64,000 nucleotides of DNA. Origin: Burkholderia sp. SRS-46 (GTDB taxonomy: Bacteria; Pseudomonadota; Gammaproteobacteria; Burkholderiales; Burkholderiaceae). This document shows, in pieces, positions 52,001-59,932 of this stretch. A program made the translations under genes and the position numbers. The notes below the pieces were generated by a model, which was not told the DNA's origin, made no database searches, and worked only from the letters and a program-made list of their open reading frames with translations. Where the stretch lies: NCBI RefSeq assembly GCF_004343775.1, contig NZ_PTXL01000005.1, positions 310,001-374,000 on the forward strand, written 5' to 3'. How positions within the stretch are numbered: the stretch's first letter is position 1; each line of letters begins with the position of its first letter.

Positions 52001-53038
52001 ATGAAGCCACGCTGGACCCATCGGCCGCCCGGCTCGAACTGGGGCGACTTCGGCCCGGACGACCAGAAAGGGCGCTTGAACTGGCTGACGCCCGACGCCG
52101 TGCTGCGCGGCGTCGCGGAAGTGCGCGAAGGCCGCGTGTTCTCGCTGAGCCTGCCGCTCGACGTGCCGCGCGGCGGCGGGCTGAACGCGCGGCGCCGGCC
52201 GCCGGCGATCATGCCGGCGCTGCTCGGCGACAAGCCGTACTTCGGCTATCGCGCCGACGAACAGGTGGCGAACGCCACCGATGTGGTGTGCGACGACGCG
52301 TTCTGCATGCACGCGCAGTTCTCGACGCAATGGGATGCGCTGTCGCACGTCGGCTCGCTGTTCGACGCGGACGGCGGCGGCGATCCGCAGCGCGTGTTCT
52401 ACAACGGCTACCGGATGGACGAGCACATCCGCGTGCCCGAACCGGGGGCGCCGCAGGGCGGCGCGCATGCGCTCGGCATCGAGGTGATGGCGCAGACGGG
52501 CGTGCAGGGGCGCGGCGTGCTGGTCGACCTGCGCCGCCACTTCGGCGACGAACGGCGCAAGATCGGTTACGCGGAGTGGATGGCCGTGCTGCGCGCGGAC
52601 GACGTGGTGGTCGAGCGCGGCGACATCGTATGCGTGCACACGGGGTTCGCCGACCGGCTGCTCGAAGCCGCCGCGCGCGGTGCACCGGGTGAGAAGGGCG
52701 AGCCGGGCGCGCCGCACGCGTGCTGCGTGCTCGACGGCGACGATGCGCGGCTGCTGGAATGGATCGCCGAATCGGGGCTCGCCGCGCTCGCGGCCGACAA
52801 CCACGCGGTCGAGGAGCGCCCGCAGCACGCGCAGCCGCGCGCGCGGCCCGGTGCGCTGATGCCGCTGCACGAGCTGTGCCTGTTCAAGCTCGGCATCCAT
52901 CTCGGCGAGCTGTGGCACCTGACGCCGCTCGCCGACTGGCTGCGCGCGCACGGGCGCAACGGCTTCCTGCTGACCGCGCCGCCGCTGCACCTGCGCGGGC
53001 TGGTCGGCTCGCCGGTCAACCCGGTCGCCACCGTGTGA
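52001..53038 (+). CDS. cyclase-family metal-dependent hydrolase, copy 2
   Basis: A 345-residue paralogue of the cyclase at 43640, collinear over the whole length and identical over long stretches. The metal-site block is AQFSTQWDALSHVGSLFD. It differs mainly by an insertion near residue 230 (EAAARGAPGEKGEPGA). ATG start behind AGGAGACACC. Same predicted hydrolase chemistry. Placed between the CoA-transferase and the MFS permease. Confidence 0.85.
   Translation: MKPRWTHRPPGSNWGDFGPDDQKGRLNWLTPDAVLRGVAEVREGRVFSLSLPLDVPRGGGLNARRRPPAIMPALLGDKPYFGYRADEQVANATDVVCDDAFCMHAQFSTQWDALSHVGSLFDADGGGDPQRVFYNGYRMDEHIRVPEPGAPQGGAHALGIEVMAQTGVQGRGVLVDLRRHFGDERRKIGYAEWMAVLRADDVVVERGDIVCVHTGFADRLLEAAARGAPGEKGEPGAPHACCVLDGDDARLLEWIAESGLAALAADNHAVEERPQHAQPRARPGALMPLHELCLFKLGIHLGELWHLTPLADWLRAHGRNGFLLTAPPLHLRGLVGSPVNPVATV
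52139..52287 (+). repeat. 149-bp near-identical block, copy 2 (in cyclase 2)
   Basis: Counterpart of 43781-43929, with one base difference over 149 bases. It lies inside an otherwise diverged paralogous gene pair, about 8.4 kb apart in the same orientation, so recombination between the copies could delete the intervening DNA. Confidence 0.85.
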
Positions 53039-53094
53039 ACGTCATTGCCGCGCGCGCTGCACACGATGCGCGCGCGGCTCACTGAGGAAACGTC

Positions 53095-54555
53095 ATGTCC
53101 CATTCCCCGGCGGCGTCGATCGCCGCGCGCATCGACCGCCTGCCCGCGACGGCCAGCATCTGGAAGCTCGTGCTGTTCCTGAGCGTCGGCGGGTTCTTCG
53201 AGGTCTACGACCTGTTCCAGATGACCTACCTGCCGCCGGGGCTGATCCGCGACGGTATCTTCCACACCGGCTCGCACGGCGTGCTCGGCCTGTCGGACCA
53301 GGGCGCGCTCGGCGCGGCGACGTTCGCGGGGCTGTTCATCGGCGAGATGTTCGTGTCGCGCCTCGCCGATCGCTACGGGCGGCGCGCGGTGTTCACCGGC
53401 GCGCTGCTGCTCTATACGGCCGCGAGCCTCGCGATGTGCGTGCAGTCGAGCGCGCTCGGCATTCTCGTGTGCCGTTTCATCGCGGGCTGCGGCGTGGGCG
53501 CGGAGCTGATCACGATCGGCGCGTTCCTGACCGAGCTGGTGCCGAAGGCGGTGCGCGGCCGCGCGTTCGCGGTGTGCTTCGCGGTTGGCTACCTGGCGAT
53601 GCCGGTGCTCGCGCTGGTGTCGTGGCTGTGGGTGCCGCGCGATCCGCTCGGGCTGTCCGGCTGGCGCTGGGTCGTGCTGCTCGGCGGCAGCGGCGCGGTG
53701 GTGGTCTGGTGGCTGCAGTCGCGGCTGCCGGAATCGCCGCGCTGGCTCGTGCTCGCCGGACGCGAAGCCGAGGCCGAGGCCGTGCTGCACAAGCTCGAAC
53801 AAGCGGTCGCGCGCGAATCCGGCCGGCCGCTGCCGGCCGTGTGGGCGCCGGACGCCGCCGCGCCGCGCGCGCCGCATGCGCAGCACGCGCCGTCGATGTG
53901 GGACGCGCGGCATCGCGGCCGCACCGCGATGCTGATCGCGTTCAACGCGTTCCTGAGCATCGGCTTCTTCGGCTTCAGCCAATGGCTGCCGACGCTGCTC
54001 GCCGCGCAGGGCGCGACCGTCACGAAGAGCCTCTGGTACGCGTTCGTGATCGCGTTCGCGTATCCGGTGTCGCCGTTCGTCGCGGGCCTGTTCGCGGACC
54101 GCATCGAGCGCAAGTGGCTGATCGTCGCCGCCGCGTTCGGCGTCGCGCTGTTCGGCACGGCGTTCGCGATGGCGTCGCAGCCAGCATTCGTGATTGCGTT
54201 CGGCGTGCTCGTCACGCTGTCGAACACGGTGCTCGCGAGCAACGGCACGGCGTATCAGTCGGAAGTGTTCCCGACCGAGATTCGCGGGCGCGCGCTCGGC
54301 TTCGTGCATTCGATCGGCCGCCTGACGGGCATCCTGAGCAGCTTCATCGTCGCGCTGCTGCTGGAGCGCGCCGGCGTGTCGGCCGTGTTCGCGCTGATCG
54401 GCGGCAGCATGCTGATCGTGATGCTGTCGATCGGCGTGTTCGGGCCGCGCACCAACAACCGTTCGCTCGACGAGATCTCGGATGGCGATGCGGCCGCCGC
54501 GATGGGCGATGCGGCGGGCGCGCGCCTGGATGCATTGCCGACGCGGCGTTCGTGA
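53095..54555 (+). CDS. MFS transporter, aromatic/dicarboxylic-acid symporter-like
   Basis: A 486-residue permease with a sugar/acid-symporter layout. It has SVGGFFEVYDLFQMTYLPPG at helix 1, the motif A-type loop VSRLADRYGRRAVFTG between helices 2 and 3, and a long central loop (about 220-270) of six-plus-six symporters. A second signature, SEVFPTEIRGRALGFVHSIGRL, is typical of the sugar-porter/AAHS families. It is last in the rightward arm of the second module, so it is the likely importer of the unknown substrate. Convergent with the GDCCVxC gene. Confidence 0.9.
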   Translation: MSHSPAASIAARIDRLPATASIWKLVLFLSVGGFFEVYDLFQMTYLPPGLIRDGIFHTGSHGVLGLSDQGALGAATFAGLFIGEMFVSRLADRYGRRAVFTGALLLYTAASLAMCVQSSALGILVCRFIAGCGVGAELITIGAFLTELVPKAVRGRAFAVCFAVGYLAMPVLALVSWLWVPRDPLGLSGWRWVVLLGGSGAVVVWWLQSRLPESPRWLVLAGREAEAEAVLHKLEQAVARESGRPLPAVWAPDAAAPRAPHAQHAPSMWDARHRGRTAMLIAFNAFLSIGFFGFSQWLPTLLAAQGATVTKSLWYAFVIAFAYPVSPFVAGLFADRIERKWLIVAAAFGVALFGTAFAMASQPAFVIAFGVLVTLSNTVLASNGTAYQSEVFPTEIRGRALGFVHSIGRLTGILSSFIVALLLERAGVSAVFALIGGSMLIVMLSIGVFGPRTNNRSLDEISDGDAAAAMGDAAGARLDALPTRRS

Positions 54556-54577
54556 GCGGCGCGGCGGCGCGCATGGT

Positions 54578-54808
54578 TCAGCCGCCCGCACTGTCGGCGG
54601 GCGGCCCGCTTTGCGAACGCTGTTTAGACGGGCAGCAGACCGAGCCATACGAGCAGAACACGCAGCAGTCGCCGGGTTTCGGTTTCAGCAGCGCCTTGCA
54701 ATGCGGGCATTCGTAGAAGAACCGGCACGCGTCGACCGGCATGGTTTCCTGCTGCGCGAACCCGCAATGCGGGCACGTCAGCACGGATTCGAGGGTGGGC
54801 GTGTTCAT
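54578..54808 (-). CDS. GDCCVxC-domain protein
   Basis: A 76-residue protein with a zinc-ribbon-like pair (CPHCGF and CPHCKALLKPKPGD) and the namesake GDCCVFC, plus CC near the C-terminus (SVCCPSK). The cysteine density suggests metal binding or redox. It is the last gene of the leftward bufferin-type operon, 21 bases after DoxX. Members of this small family often occur near metal- or thiol-stress genes. Confidence 0.85.
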   Translation of the reverse strand: MNTPTLESVLTCPHCGFAQQETMPVDACRFFYECPHCKALLKPKPGDCCVFCSYGSVCCPSKQRSQSGPPADSAGG

Positions 54809-54829
54809 TGTGTAAGGCGCGAGCCGGCT

Positions 54830-55327
54830 TCAACGATCCGCAGGCCGCTCGCCCGGCGGCGGCGGCCCCAGGACGCGCCGGCGCACCAGCGCGTCGAGCG
54901 ACAGGACGCCGCCGCCACGGCACAGCAGCACGAGCAGCATCGCGGCCCACTGCAGGTGCGTCGGCCACGCGAGCGGATACACGAAAATCTCGATCACGGC
55001 GGTCATGCCGAGCAGCAGCAGCGCGACCGGCCGCACGCCGAGGCCCAGCACGAGCAGCACGGGCGTGCTGAGCTCGATCGACACGGCCAGGTACGCCGCG
55101 AGGTCGGGCGGCAGCAGCGGCAGCCGGTACTCGTCTCGGAACAGCGCGAGCGCGGCGTTCCAGTCCGCGAGCTTGACCATCGCCGAATTCCAGAAGATCG
55201 TCGCGACCGCGAGCCGCAGCGGAATCGCGAGCAGCCAGTCGGGCACGCGGTCGAGCCGCTGGATCGCGCGCGCCAGCACGACGTGCAGCGGCACGCGGAT
55301 GGCGTCGGGGTGGGCGGGCCGGTTCAT
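54830..55327 (-). CDS. DoxX-family membrane protein
   Basis: A 165-residue protein with four membrane helices in the DoxX arrangement (LRLAVATIFWNSAMVKL; YLAVSIELSTPVLLVLGLG; LLLGMTAVIEIFVYPL; WAAMLLVLLCRGGGVLSLD). DoxX proteins are linked to thiosulfate or thiol oxidation with quinones. They recur in DUF692/DUF2063 clusters, where they may serve redox needs of the peptide-modifying enzyme. The start overlaps the stop of the bufC-like gene by 4 bases. Confidence 0.9.
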   Translation of the reverse strand: MNRPAHPDAIRVPLHVVLARAIQRLDRVPDWLLAIPLRLAVATIFWNSAMVKLADWNAALALFRDEYRLPLLPPDLAAYLAVSIELSTPVLLVLGLGVRPVALLLLGMTAVIEIFVYPLAWPTHLQWAAMLLVLLCRGGGVLSLDALVRRRVLGPPPPGERPADR

Positions 55328-56133
55328 GATGTCGCTCCTTCGGCAGGCGGCCCGCGCCCGGGTACCCGATCGATGTCGGTAAAGCAGCCGCGCGCGAGCA
55401 GCACCGCGAGCAGTGCATGCCCGTCGGCGTCCGGCGCGCGCGACAGCGCGTCGCGTATCCGCGCGCCGGCCACGAGCGCGGTGGCGATCCGCCATTCGCG
55501 GCCGGTCAGCCGCAGCGCGTCGATGCCGTTCGCGGTGCGCTGCACGAGCAGGGTCACGGGGCCGCTGTCCATCGCGATGCCGGACAATGTTTCGTCATCC
55601 TGCTCAAGCACGGCGCGCCAGAGCGTGTCGGCCGGGCAGGCGCACCGCAGCAGCGCGACGGCCGGGTGCCGGCGCAGCCGCAGCGCGCCGAGCGCGCTGT
55701 CGTCGAGCGCGGCGAGACGGGCGATGTCGAGCGGCGGCGCGTCCGGCGCGTGCAGCACGACGTTGACCTGCCATTCGACGCGCGCGACGTCGACGAGATG
55801 CGGCATCGCCGCGATCGGCGCCAGCCGGGCCAGGAATGCGGGAAACGCCGCGCCGTACGTGTCGAGCCACGCGCTGTCCGGCGGCGTGGCGTCGATGAAG
55901 CGTCGCGCGGCCCCTTCGAAACAGGTCGCCCCCACGAGCCGCTCGAAGGCCGGAAACGCGAGCCGGAGCGCGTTCACGAGGGCGGCCGTCGCCGTGTTGC
56001 GATGAATCGACACGCGTGCGTGCGGCGCGAGCCCGTCAGGCGCGATCCAGGCCGACGCGGCGTGCCCGCCGCCGGTCAGGTCGCGTCGAAACGCATGCTG
56101 CAGCTCAGCCAGCGACGGCGCGTGCGGGCGCAT
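55324..56133 (-). CDS. bufC: DUF2063 partner protein (BufC-like)
   Basis: A 269-residue protein whose N-terminal part (LAELQHAFRRDLTGGG) is the DUF2063 domain found as the recognition partner of DUF692 enzymes (MbnC/BufC role: binding the precursor peptide). The rest is a divergent all-helical and beta region. The start overlaps the bufB-like gene's end by 29 bases, and its own end overlaps the DoxX start by 4 bases. Expected to act with the DUF692 enzyme on the exported precursor. Confidence 0.85.
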   Translation of the reverse strand: MRPHAPSLAELQHAFRRDLTGGGHAASAWIAPDGLAPHARVSIHRNTATAALVNALRLAFPAFERLVGATCFEGAARRFIDATPPDSAWLDTYGAAFPAFLARLAPIAAMPHLVDVARVEWQVNVVLHAPDAPPLDIARLAALDDSALGALRLRRHPAVALLRCACPADTLWRAVLEQDDETLSGIAMDSGPVTLLVQRTANGIDALRLTGREWRIATALVAGARIRDALSRAPDADGHALLAVLLARGCFTDIDRVPGRGPPAEGATS

Positions 56134-56977
56134 GCCGGGCCTCCTCCAGGATCGATTCCGCGATGGCCGCCTCGTGCAGCAGCACGTCGAGCGGCGGCAC
56201 GCCGGTATCCCACTCGATCAGCGTCGGCACCGGGCCGGTGCGGCGCACGACGTCGCGATACAGCGCCCAGACCTCGGGCGCGACGCGCGCGCCGTGATCG
56301 TCGATGCGCAACGTGCGGCCGTCGTCGAGCCGGGCGATGCGATGCCCGGCGAGATGGATTTCGCCGATCGCCGCGGCGGGCAAGGCGGCGAGGTAGGTCT
56401 GCGGGTTCCAGCCGTGATTGCACGCGCTCACGTAGAGGTTGTTGACGTCGCACAGCAGCCCGCAGCCGGTGCGCCGGGCGAGCTCGGCGAGGAACGTCCA
56501 CTCGGGCAGCGTCGAATGCACGAAGCGCAGGTAGGTGGACGGGTTCTCGACGAGGATCGGGCGGCCGAGCGCGGCCTGCATCTGGTCGACGTGCCGGCAC
56601 ACGACCGCCAGCGCCTCTTCGGTCATCGGCAGCGGCAGCAGGTCGGCCAGATAGCGGCCGCCGATCGCGCTCCACGCGAGGTGCTCCGACACGAGGCCGG
56701 GCTCGAAGCGCCGCACCGCCGCGCGGATGCGGGCCAGATGGGCCGCATCGAGCCCGTCCGCGCTGCCGAGCGACAGGCCGACCCCGTGCAGCGACAGCGG
56801 ATAGTCGCGGCGGATCGCGTCCAGGCAGCGCGGCGCGGCGCCGCCGCCGAGATAGTTCTCGGTGTGCACCTCGAACCACGCGCAGGCCGGCTGCCGCGCC
56901 AGCACGTCGCCGTGATGGCGAAAGCGCAGCCCTACCCCCGCGCGCGCCGGCACCGTGCCGGTTTCGATCGTCGTCAT
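56105..56977 (-). CDS. bufB: DUF692 multinuclear iron oxidase (BufB-like)
   Basis: A 290-residue TIM-barrel protein of DUF692 (MbnB family). Iron-ligand residues are visible in EVHTENYLGGG, LHGVGLSLGS, SEHLAWSAIGG, ENPSTYLRF, LLCDVNNLYVSACNHG, EIHLAGH, DDHGARV and LIEWDT, matching the conserved His/Glu/Asp set. These enzymes convert precursor cysteines to oxazolone/thioamide or thiooxazole groups using O2. It starts 14 bases after the bufA-like gene. The homology start is Met at 56977. Confidence 0.9.
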   Translation of the reverse strand: MTTIETGTVPARAGVGLRFRHHGDVLARQPACAWFEVHTENYLGGGAAPRCLDAIRRDYPLSLHGVGLSLGSADGLDAAHLARIRAAVRRFEPGLVSEHLAWSAIGGRYLADLLPLPMTEEALAVVCRHVDQMQAALGRPILVENPSTYLRFVHSTLPEWTFLAELARRTGCGLLCDVNNLYVSACNHGWNPQTYLAALPAAAIGEIHLAGHRIARLDDGRTLRIDDHGARVAPEVWALYRDVVRRTGPVPTLIEWDTGVPPLDVLLHEAAIAESILEEARHAPARAVAG

Positions 56978-56991
56978 GGCCGGGCCGCGTG

Positions 56992-57312
56992 CTAGCCGGC
57001 CTTCAGCTTCCCGCCGGCGAGCTTGCCGCAGTCGCCCGCCGGCAGCAGCACGAACGATTTCGGGTCGCGCGCCTGCGTGGCCTGGCCGGCGCAGGAGTGT
57101 GCGCCTTCCGCGCAGTCGTTCTTCGCGACGGCGTTCACGCCGTAGCATTTCTCGAGATGGTTCTGTGCCATTCTTGCCATGTTGTCCTTGACGATCTGCG
57201 GCATGCTGCTCATGTCCTTCGTGCCTTGCGCGAGCCCGGGCGCCGCCTGCATCGCGAGCGCGAGCCCGATGGCGGCCGACAGCGAGGAAAGGGTCGAAAC
57301 GGACGGGTTCAT
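56992..57312 (-). CDS. bufA1: DUF2282 precursor peptide (bufferin, BufA1-like)
   Basis: A 106-residue exported precursor. A signal peptide (LSSLSAAIGLALAMQAAPGLAQG) is followed by a small domain with four cysteines in the family pattern: EKCYGV, KNDCAEG, HSCAGQ and GDCGKL. DUF2282 proteins are the precursors of bufferins, copper-binding modified peptides that protect against excess copper (established in Caulobacter). It heads the five-gene leftward operon and has a sigma-F-like promoter 49 bases upstream. Confidence 0.9.
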   Translation of the reverse strand: MNPSVSTLSSLSAAIGLALAMQAAPGLAQGTKDMSSMPQIVKDNMARMAQNHLEKCYGVNAVAKNDCAEGAHSCAGQATQARDPKSFVLLPAGDCGKLAGGKLKAG

Positions 57313-57360
57313 GGTGTCGTCTCCAGAAGGGGATCGCCGGTGCGCGACCTTGTCAGAAAA

Positions 57361-57386
57361 TTCGCTCCCGCGCGACAAAAGGTTAC
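57361..57386 (-). promoter_or_regulatory. ECF sigma-F-type promoter of the bufferin operon
   Basis: On the leftward strand GTAACC, a 16-base spacer, then CGAA. This is the motif reported, as I recall, for Caulobacter sigma-F (GTAACC-N16-CGAA). The CGAA end is 49 bases before the bufA1 start codon. The sigma gene lies just beyond on the other strand. Confidence 0.75.
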
Positions 57387-57437
57387 GCAGTCCGGCCGTC
57401 TTTTTTCGTACCGGATTGCACACCGGGGAACGAAGCC

Positions 57438-58103
57438 ATGACAGACGAGAACGACGATCGGCGGCGCCGCGTCCGGCTGGTGAAGCCCGCACCGGCCGCT
57501 GCGCCCGAGCCCCGCGAAGACGCCGCCGACGCGGCGCCGACGCGCGCGGATGGCTCGCCCGACTGGTCGATGCTGATGGCCTGCGCGCAGATCGGCGACC
57601 GCGCCGCGTACCGGCGCCTGCTCGACAGCGTGACGCCGTACCTGAGGCGGTTCGCCGCGCGGCACGGCGTGCACGCGGATGCGGTCGACGACGTGGTGCA
57701 GGAGATCCTGATCTCGCTGCACCAGATGCGCCGCACGTATTCGCCGGAGCGGCCGTTCGGCCCGTGGCTGGTCGCGATCGCCAGCCGCCGGACCGTCGAC
57801 GCGCTGCGCCGGCAGGGGCGCGCGCTGTCGCGCGAGACGCCGCTCGATTCCGATCATGAAACCTTGTCCGGCGATGGAGCGAATCTGATGGAAGAAGCGG
57901 CCGATGCGCAGGTGCTGCGCGCGTTGCTCGCGCAATTGCCGCCCGGCCAGCGCGACGCGGTCCGGCTGCTGAAGCTCGAGGAGATGTCGCTGAAGGAAGC
58001 GGCGGCCGCGACCGGCATGAGCGTCGCCGCGCTGAAGGTCGCCGTCCATCGCGGGGTCAGGACGTTGCGCAAGCTGTTGGGAAACGACGGGAGCGATCGA
58101 TGA
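57438..58103 (+). CDS. ECF RNA polymerase sigma factor (SigF-like)
   Basis: A 221-residue ECF sigma factor. Region 2 (about 60-125) contains DAVDDVVQEILISLHQMRRTY and RPFGPWLVAIASRRTVDALR. Region 4 (about 155-215) has LPPGQRDAVRLLKLEEMSLKEAAAATGMSVAALKVAVHR, the helix-turn-helix for the -35. A longer than usual N-terminal extension (about 45 residues) is present. Its TGA overlaps the start of the NrsF-like gene. It is divergent from the bufferin operon, which it very probably transcribes. Confidence 0.9.
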   Translation: MTDENDDRRRRVRLVKPAPAAAPEPREDAADAAPTRADGSPDWSMLMACAQIGDRAAYRRLLDSVTPYLRRFAARHGVHADAVDDVVQEILISLHQMRRTYSPERPFGPWLVAIASRRTVDALRRQGRALSRETPLDSDHETLSGDGANLMEEAADAQVLRALLAQLPPGQRDAVRLLKLEEMSLKEAAAATGMSVAALKVAVHRGVRTLRKLLGNDGSDR

Positions 58104-58774
58104 AACAGTCGATGAAGCGCTCGACAGCCGATCTGATCGAGTCGCTGGTCGCTGACGGCGCGCCGGTGCGCGTGTTGCGCGCCCCGCTGCGCCGCGCGGC
58201 CGGCTGGCTGCTGTTCGCGGCGCTGCTGGCCGCGTGCGTCGCGCTCGCGCATGGCGTGCGGCCGGATCTGCCGTCGAAACTGCGCGACCCCGCGTTCGTC
58301 ACGAGCATCGGCGCGGCGGCCGCGACGGGCGTGCTGGCGGCGGTCGCGGCGTTCGTCGCGAGCGTGCCCGGGCGCTCGCTGCGCTGGCTGTGGCTGCCGG
58401 TGCCCGCGTGGCTGGCGTGGGTGTCGTCGATCGGCTACGGGTGTCTGACGCACTGGGTCGAGATCGGGCCGGACGGCATGTCGTTCGGCGAAACGGCGCG
58501 CTGCTTCGCGACGCTCGTGCTGATCGGCGTGCCGCTCGCGCTGGCGCTGGTCGTCATGCTGCGCCATGTCGCGTCGCTCGCGCCGGTGCCGGTCGCGATG
58601 GCGGGCGCGCTGGCGGTGTCGGCGCTCGCGGCGACCGCGCTGTCCGTGTTTCATCCGCTCGACGCGACGCTCATGGTCCTCATGTGGCACTTCGGCGTCG
58701 CGGCGCTGCTGCTGGCGGCGAGCGCCCGATTCGGACGCCGGCTGCTCGAATGGGCCGCGCCGCCGATGGGCTGA
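58100..58774 (+). CDS. NrsF-family (DUF1109) membrane anti-sigma factor
   Basis: A 224-residue protein with an N-terminal cytosolic segment (TADLIESLVADGAPVRVL) and six membrane helices, the layout of NrsF, the anti-sigma partner of Caulobacter sigma-F. Cysteines lie at residues 46, 115 and 135. Of these, C115 and C135 flank a loop, and Cys pairs in NrsF are the proposed sensors of copper/chromate stress. It overlaps the sigma gene by 4 bases, so the two are made together. Confidence 0.9.
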   Translation: MKQSMKRSTADLIESLVADGAPVRVLRAPLRRAAGWLLFAALLAACVALAHGVRPDLPSKLRDPAFVTSIGAAAATGVLAAVAAFVASVPGRSLRWLWLPVPAWLAWVSSIGYGCLTHWVEIGPDGMSFGETARCFATLVLIGVPLALALVVMLRHVASLAPVPVAMAGALAVSALAATALSVFHPLDATLMVLMWHFGVAALLLAASARFGRRLLEWAAPPMG

Positions 58775-58791
58775 CGCCGCGCGTGCCCGGC

Positions 58792-59829
58792 TTACGACGC
58801 GCCCGCCACGTCGATCACGACCTTGCCGAACGGGCCGCGTTCGAGATGCGCGAACGCGGCCGGCGCATCGTCGAACGCGTACACGTGCTCGACGACGGGC
58901 CGGATGCCCCGTTCGTCGAACGCGCGATTCATCGCCTCGAACGCACGGCGATGCCCGACGGAAATGCCCTGCACGACCGCGCGCTTGAGCATCAGCGGTA
59001 TCGCGGGCAGCACGAGCGCGTCGCTGTCGAGAAAGCCGATCTGCGCGATGCGCCCGCCCGGCGCGACCGCCGCCGCGGACTGGCGCAGGTTCGTGCCGCC
59101 GATGGTTTCCAGCACGTGATCGACGCCGCGCCCGCCGGTCAGCCGCAGCACCGTGTCCGCCCAGTCGCGCGTCTCCCGCGTATCGATCGACGCATCGGCG
59201 CCCAGCGCCATTGCGCGCGCCGCTTTCCCGGCATCGCGCGACGTGACGATCACGCGCGCGCCGAACGCACGCGCGATCTGCAGCCCGAACAGCGCGACGC
59301 CGCCCGTGCCTTGCACCAGCACGGTCTGGCCCGCTTGCACGCCGCCGGTTTCGACGAGCGCGAACCAGGCCGTCAGCGCCGCGATCGGCAGCGTCGACGC
59401 CGCGGCGGCATCGAGCGACGCGGGCGCGTGCACGGCGGCCTGCTCGCCGAGCGTCACGTATTCGGCGAGCACGCCCGGCAGCGGGCCGCCCAGCGACAGG
59501 CCGTGCCGCGTCATTTCGAGCGGCGGCTCGCCGTCGAGCCATTGCGTCCAGAAATGGCCGAGCACGCGATCGCCGGGCGCGAAGCGCGTGACGTCCGCGC
59601 CGACGGCGACGACTTCGCCGGCCATGTCCGAGCACGGAACGAACGGCATCGCCGGGAGGTCGGGCAACAATGCGCCGTCGACGACGAGCGCGTCGCGATA
59701 GTTGAGCGACACGGCGGCGACGCGCACCAGCAGTTCATGCGGCCCCGGCCGGGGCACCGGCGCATCGGCGAGTTCGAGGTGCGGCAAGCCGAACGCCGGC
59801 AACTGCCATCGTTTCATTCTTGTGTCCAT
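58792..59829 (-). CDS. zinc-type MDR alcohol dehydrogenase/quinone-oxidoreductase-like
   Basis: A 345-residue MDR protein. The N-terminal fold is followed by [25 protein letters not shown], the QOR-type signature, and the nucleotide motif [15 protein letters not shown]. The zinc ligands of classical ADH are not convincing (GHFWTQW region), so an NADPH-quinone or enone reductase is likely. Start at 59829, with an alternative Met at 59817. Divergent from a LysR regulator 104 bases away, its probable controller. Confidence 0.85.
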   Translation of the reverse strand: MDTRMKRWQLPAFGLPHLELADAPVPRPGPHELLVRVAAVSLNYRDALVVDGALLPDLPAMPFVPCSDMAGEVVAVGADVTRFAPGDRVLGHFWTQWLDGEPPLEMTRHGLSLGGPLPGVLAEYVTLGEQAAVHAPASLDAAAASTLPIAALTAWFALVETGGVQAGQTVLVQGTGGVALFGLQIARAFGARVIVTSRDAGKAARAMALGADASIDTRETRDWADTVLRLTGGRGVDHVLETIGGTNLRQSAAAVAPGGRIAQIGFLDSDALVLPAIPLMLKRAVVQGISVGHRRAFEAMNRAFDERGIRPVVEHVYAFDDAPAAFAHLERGPFGKVVIDVAGAS

Positions 59830-59932
59830 GCAGGGTCTCGTTGCGGGAAGGAGCGACCGATGTTATGGACGACGCAGTCGAGCGTGTTGCGATATCTTTG
59901 CGCATCACTTCCGCCGATTCGTCGCCAATACC

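Noticed and set aside
54581..54605. GCCGCCCGC/GCGGGCGGC inverted repeat at the end of the GDCCVxC gene
   Set aside because: It lies inside coding sequence and lacks a T-run, so it is not a convincing terminator.
57405..57416. T-run before the sigma gene considered as a terminator
   Set aside because: No stem precedes it on either strand, and it lies inside the divergent promoter region.
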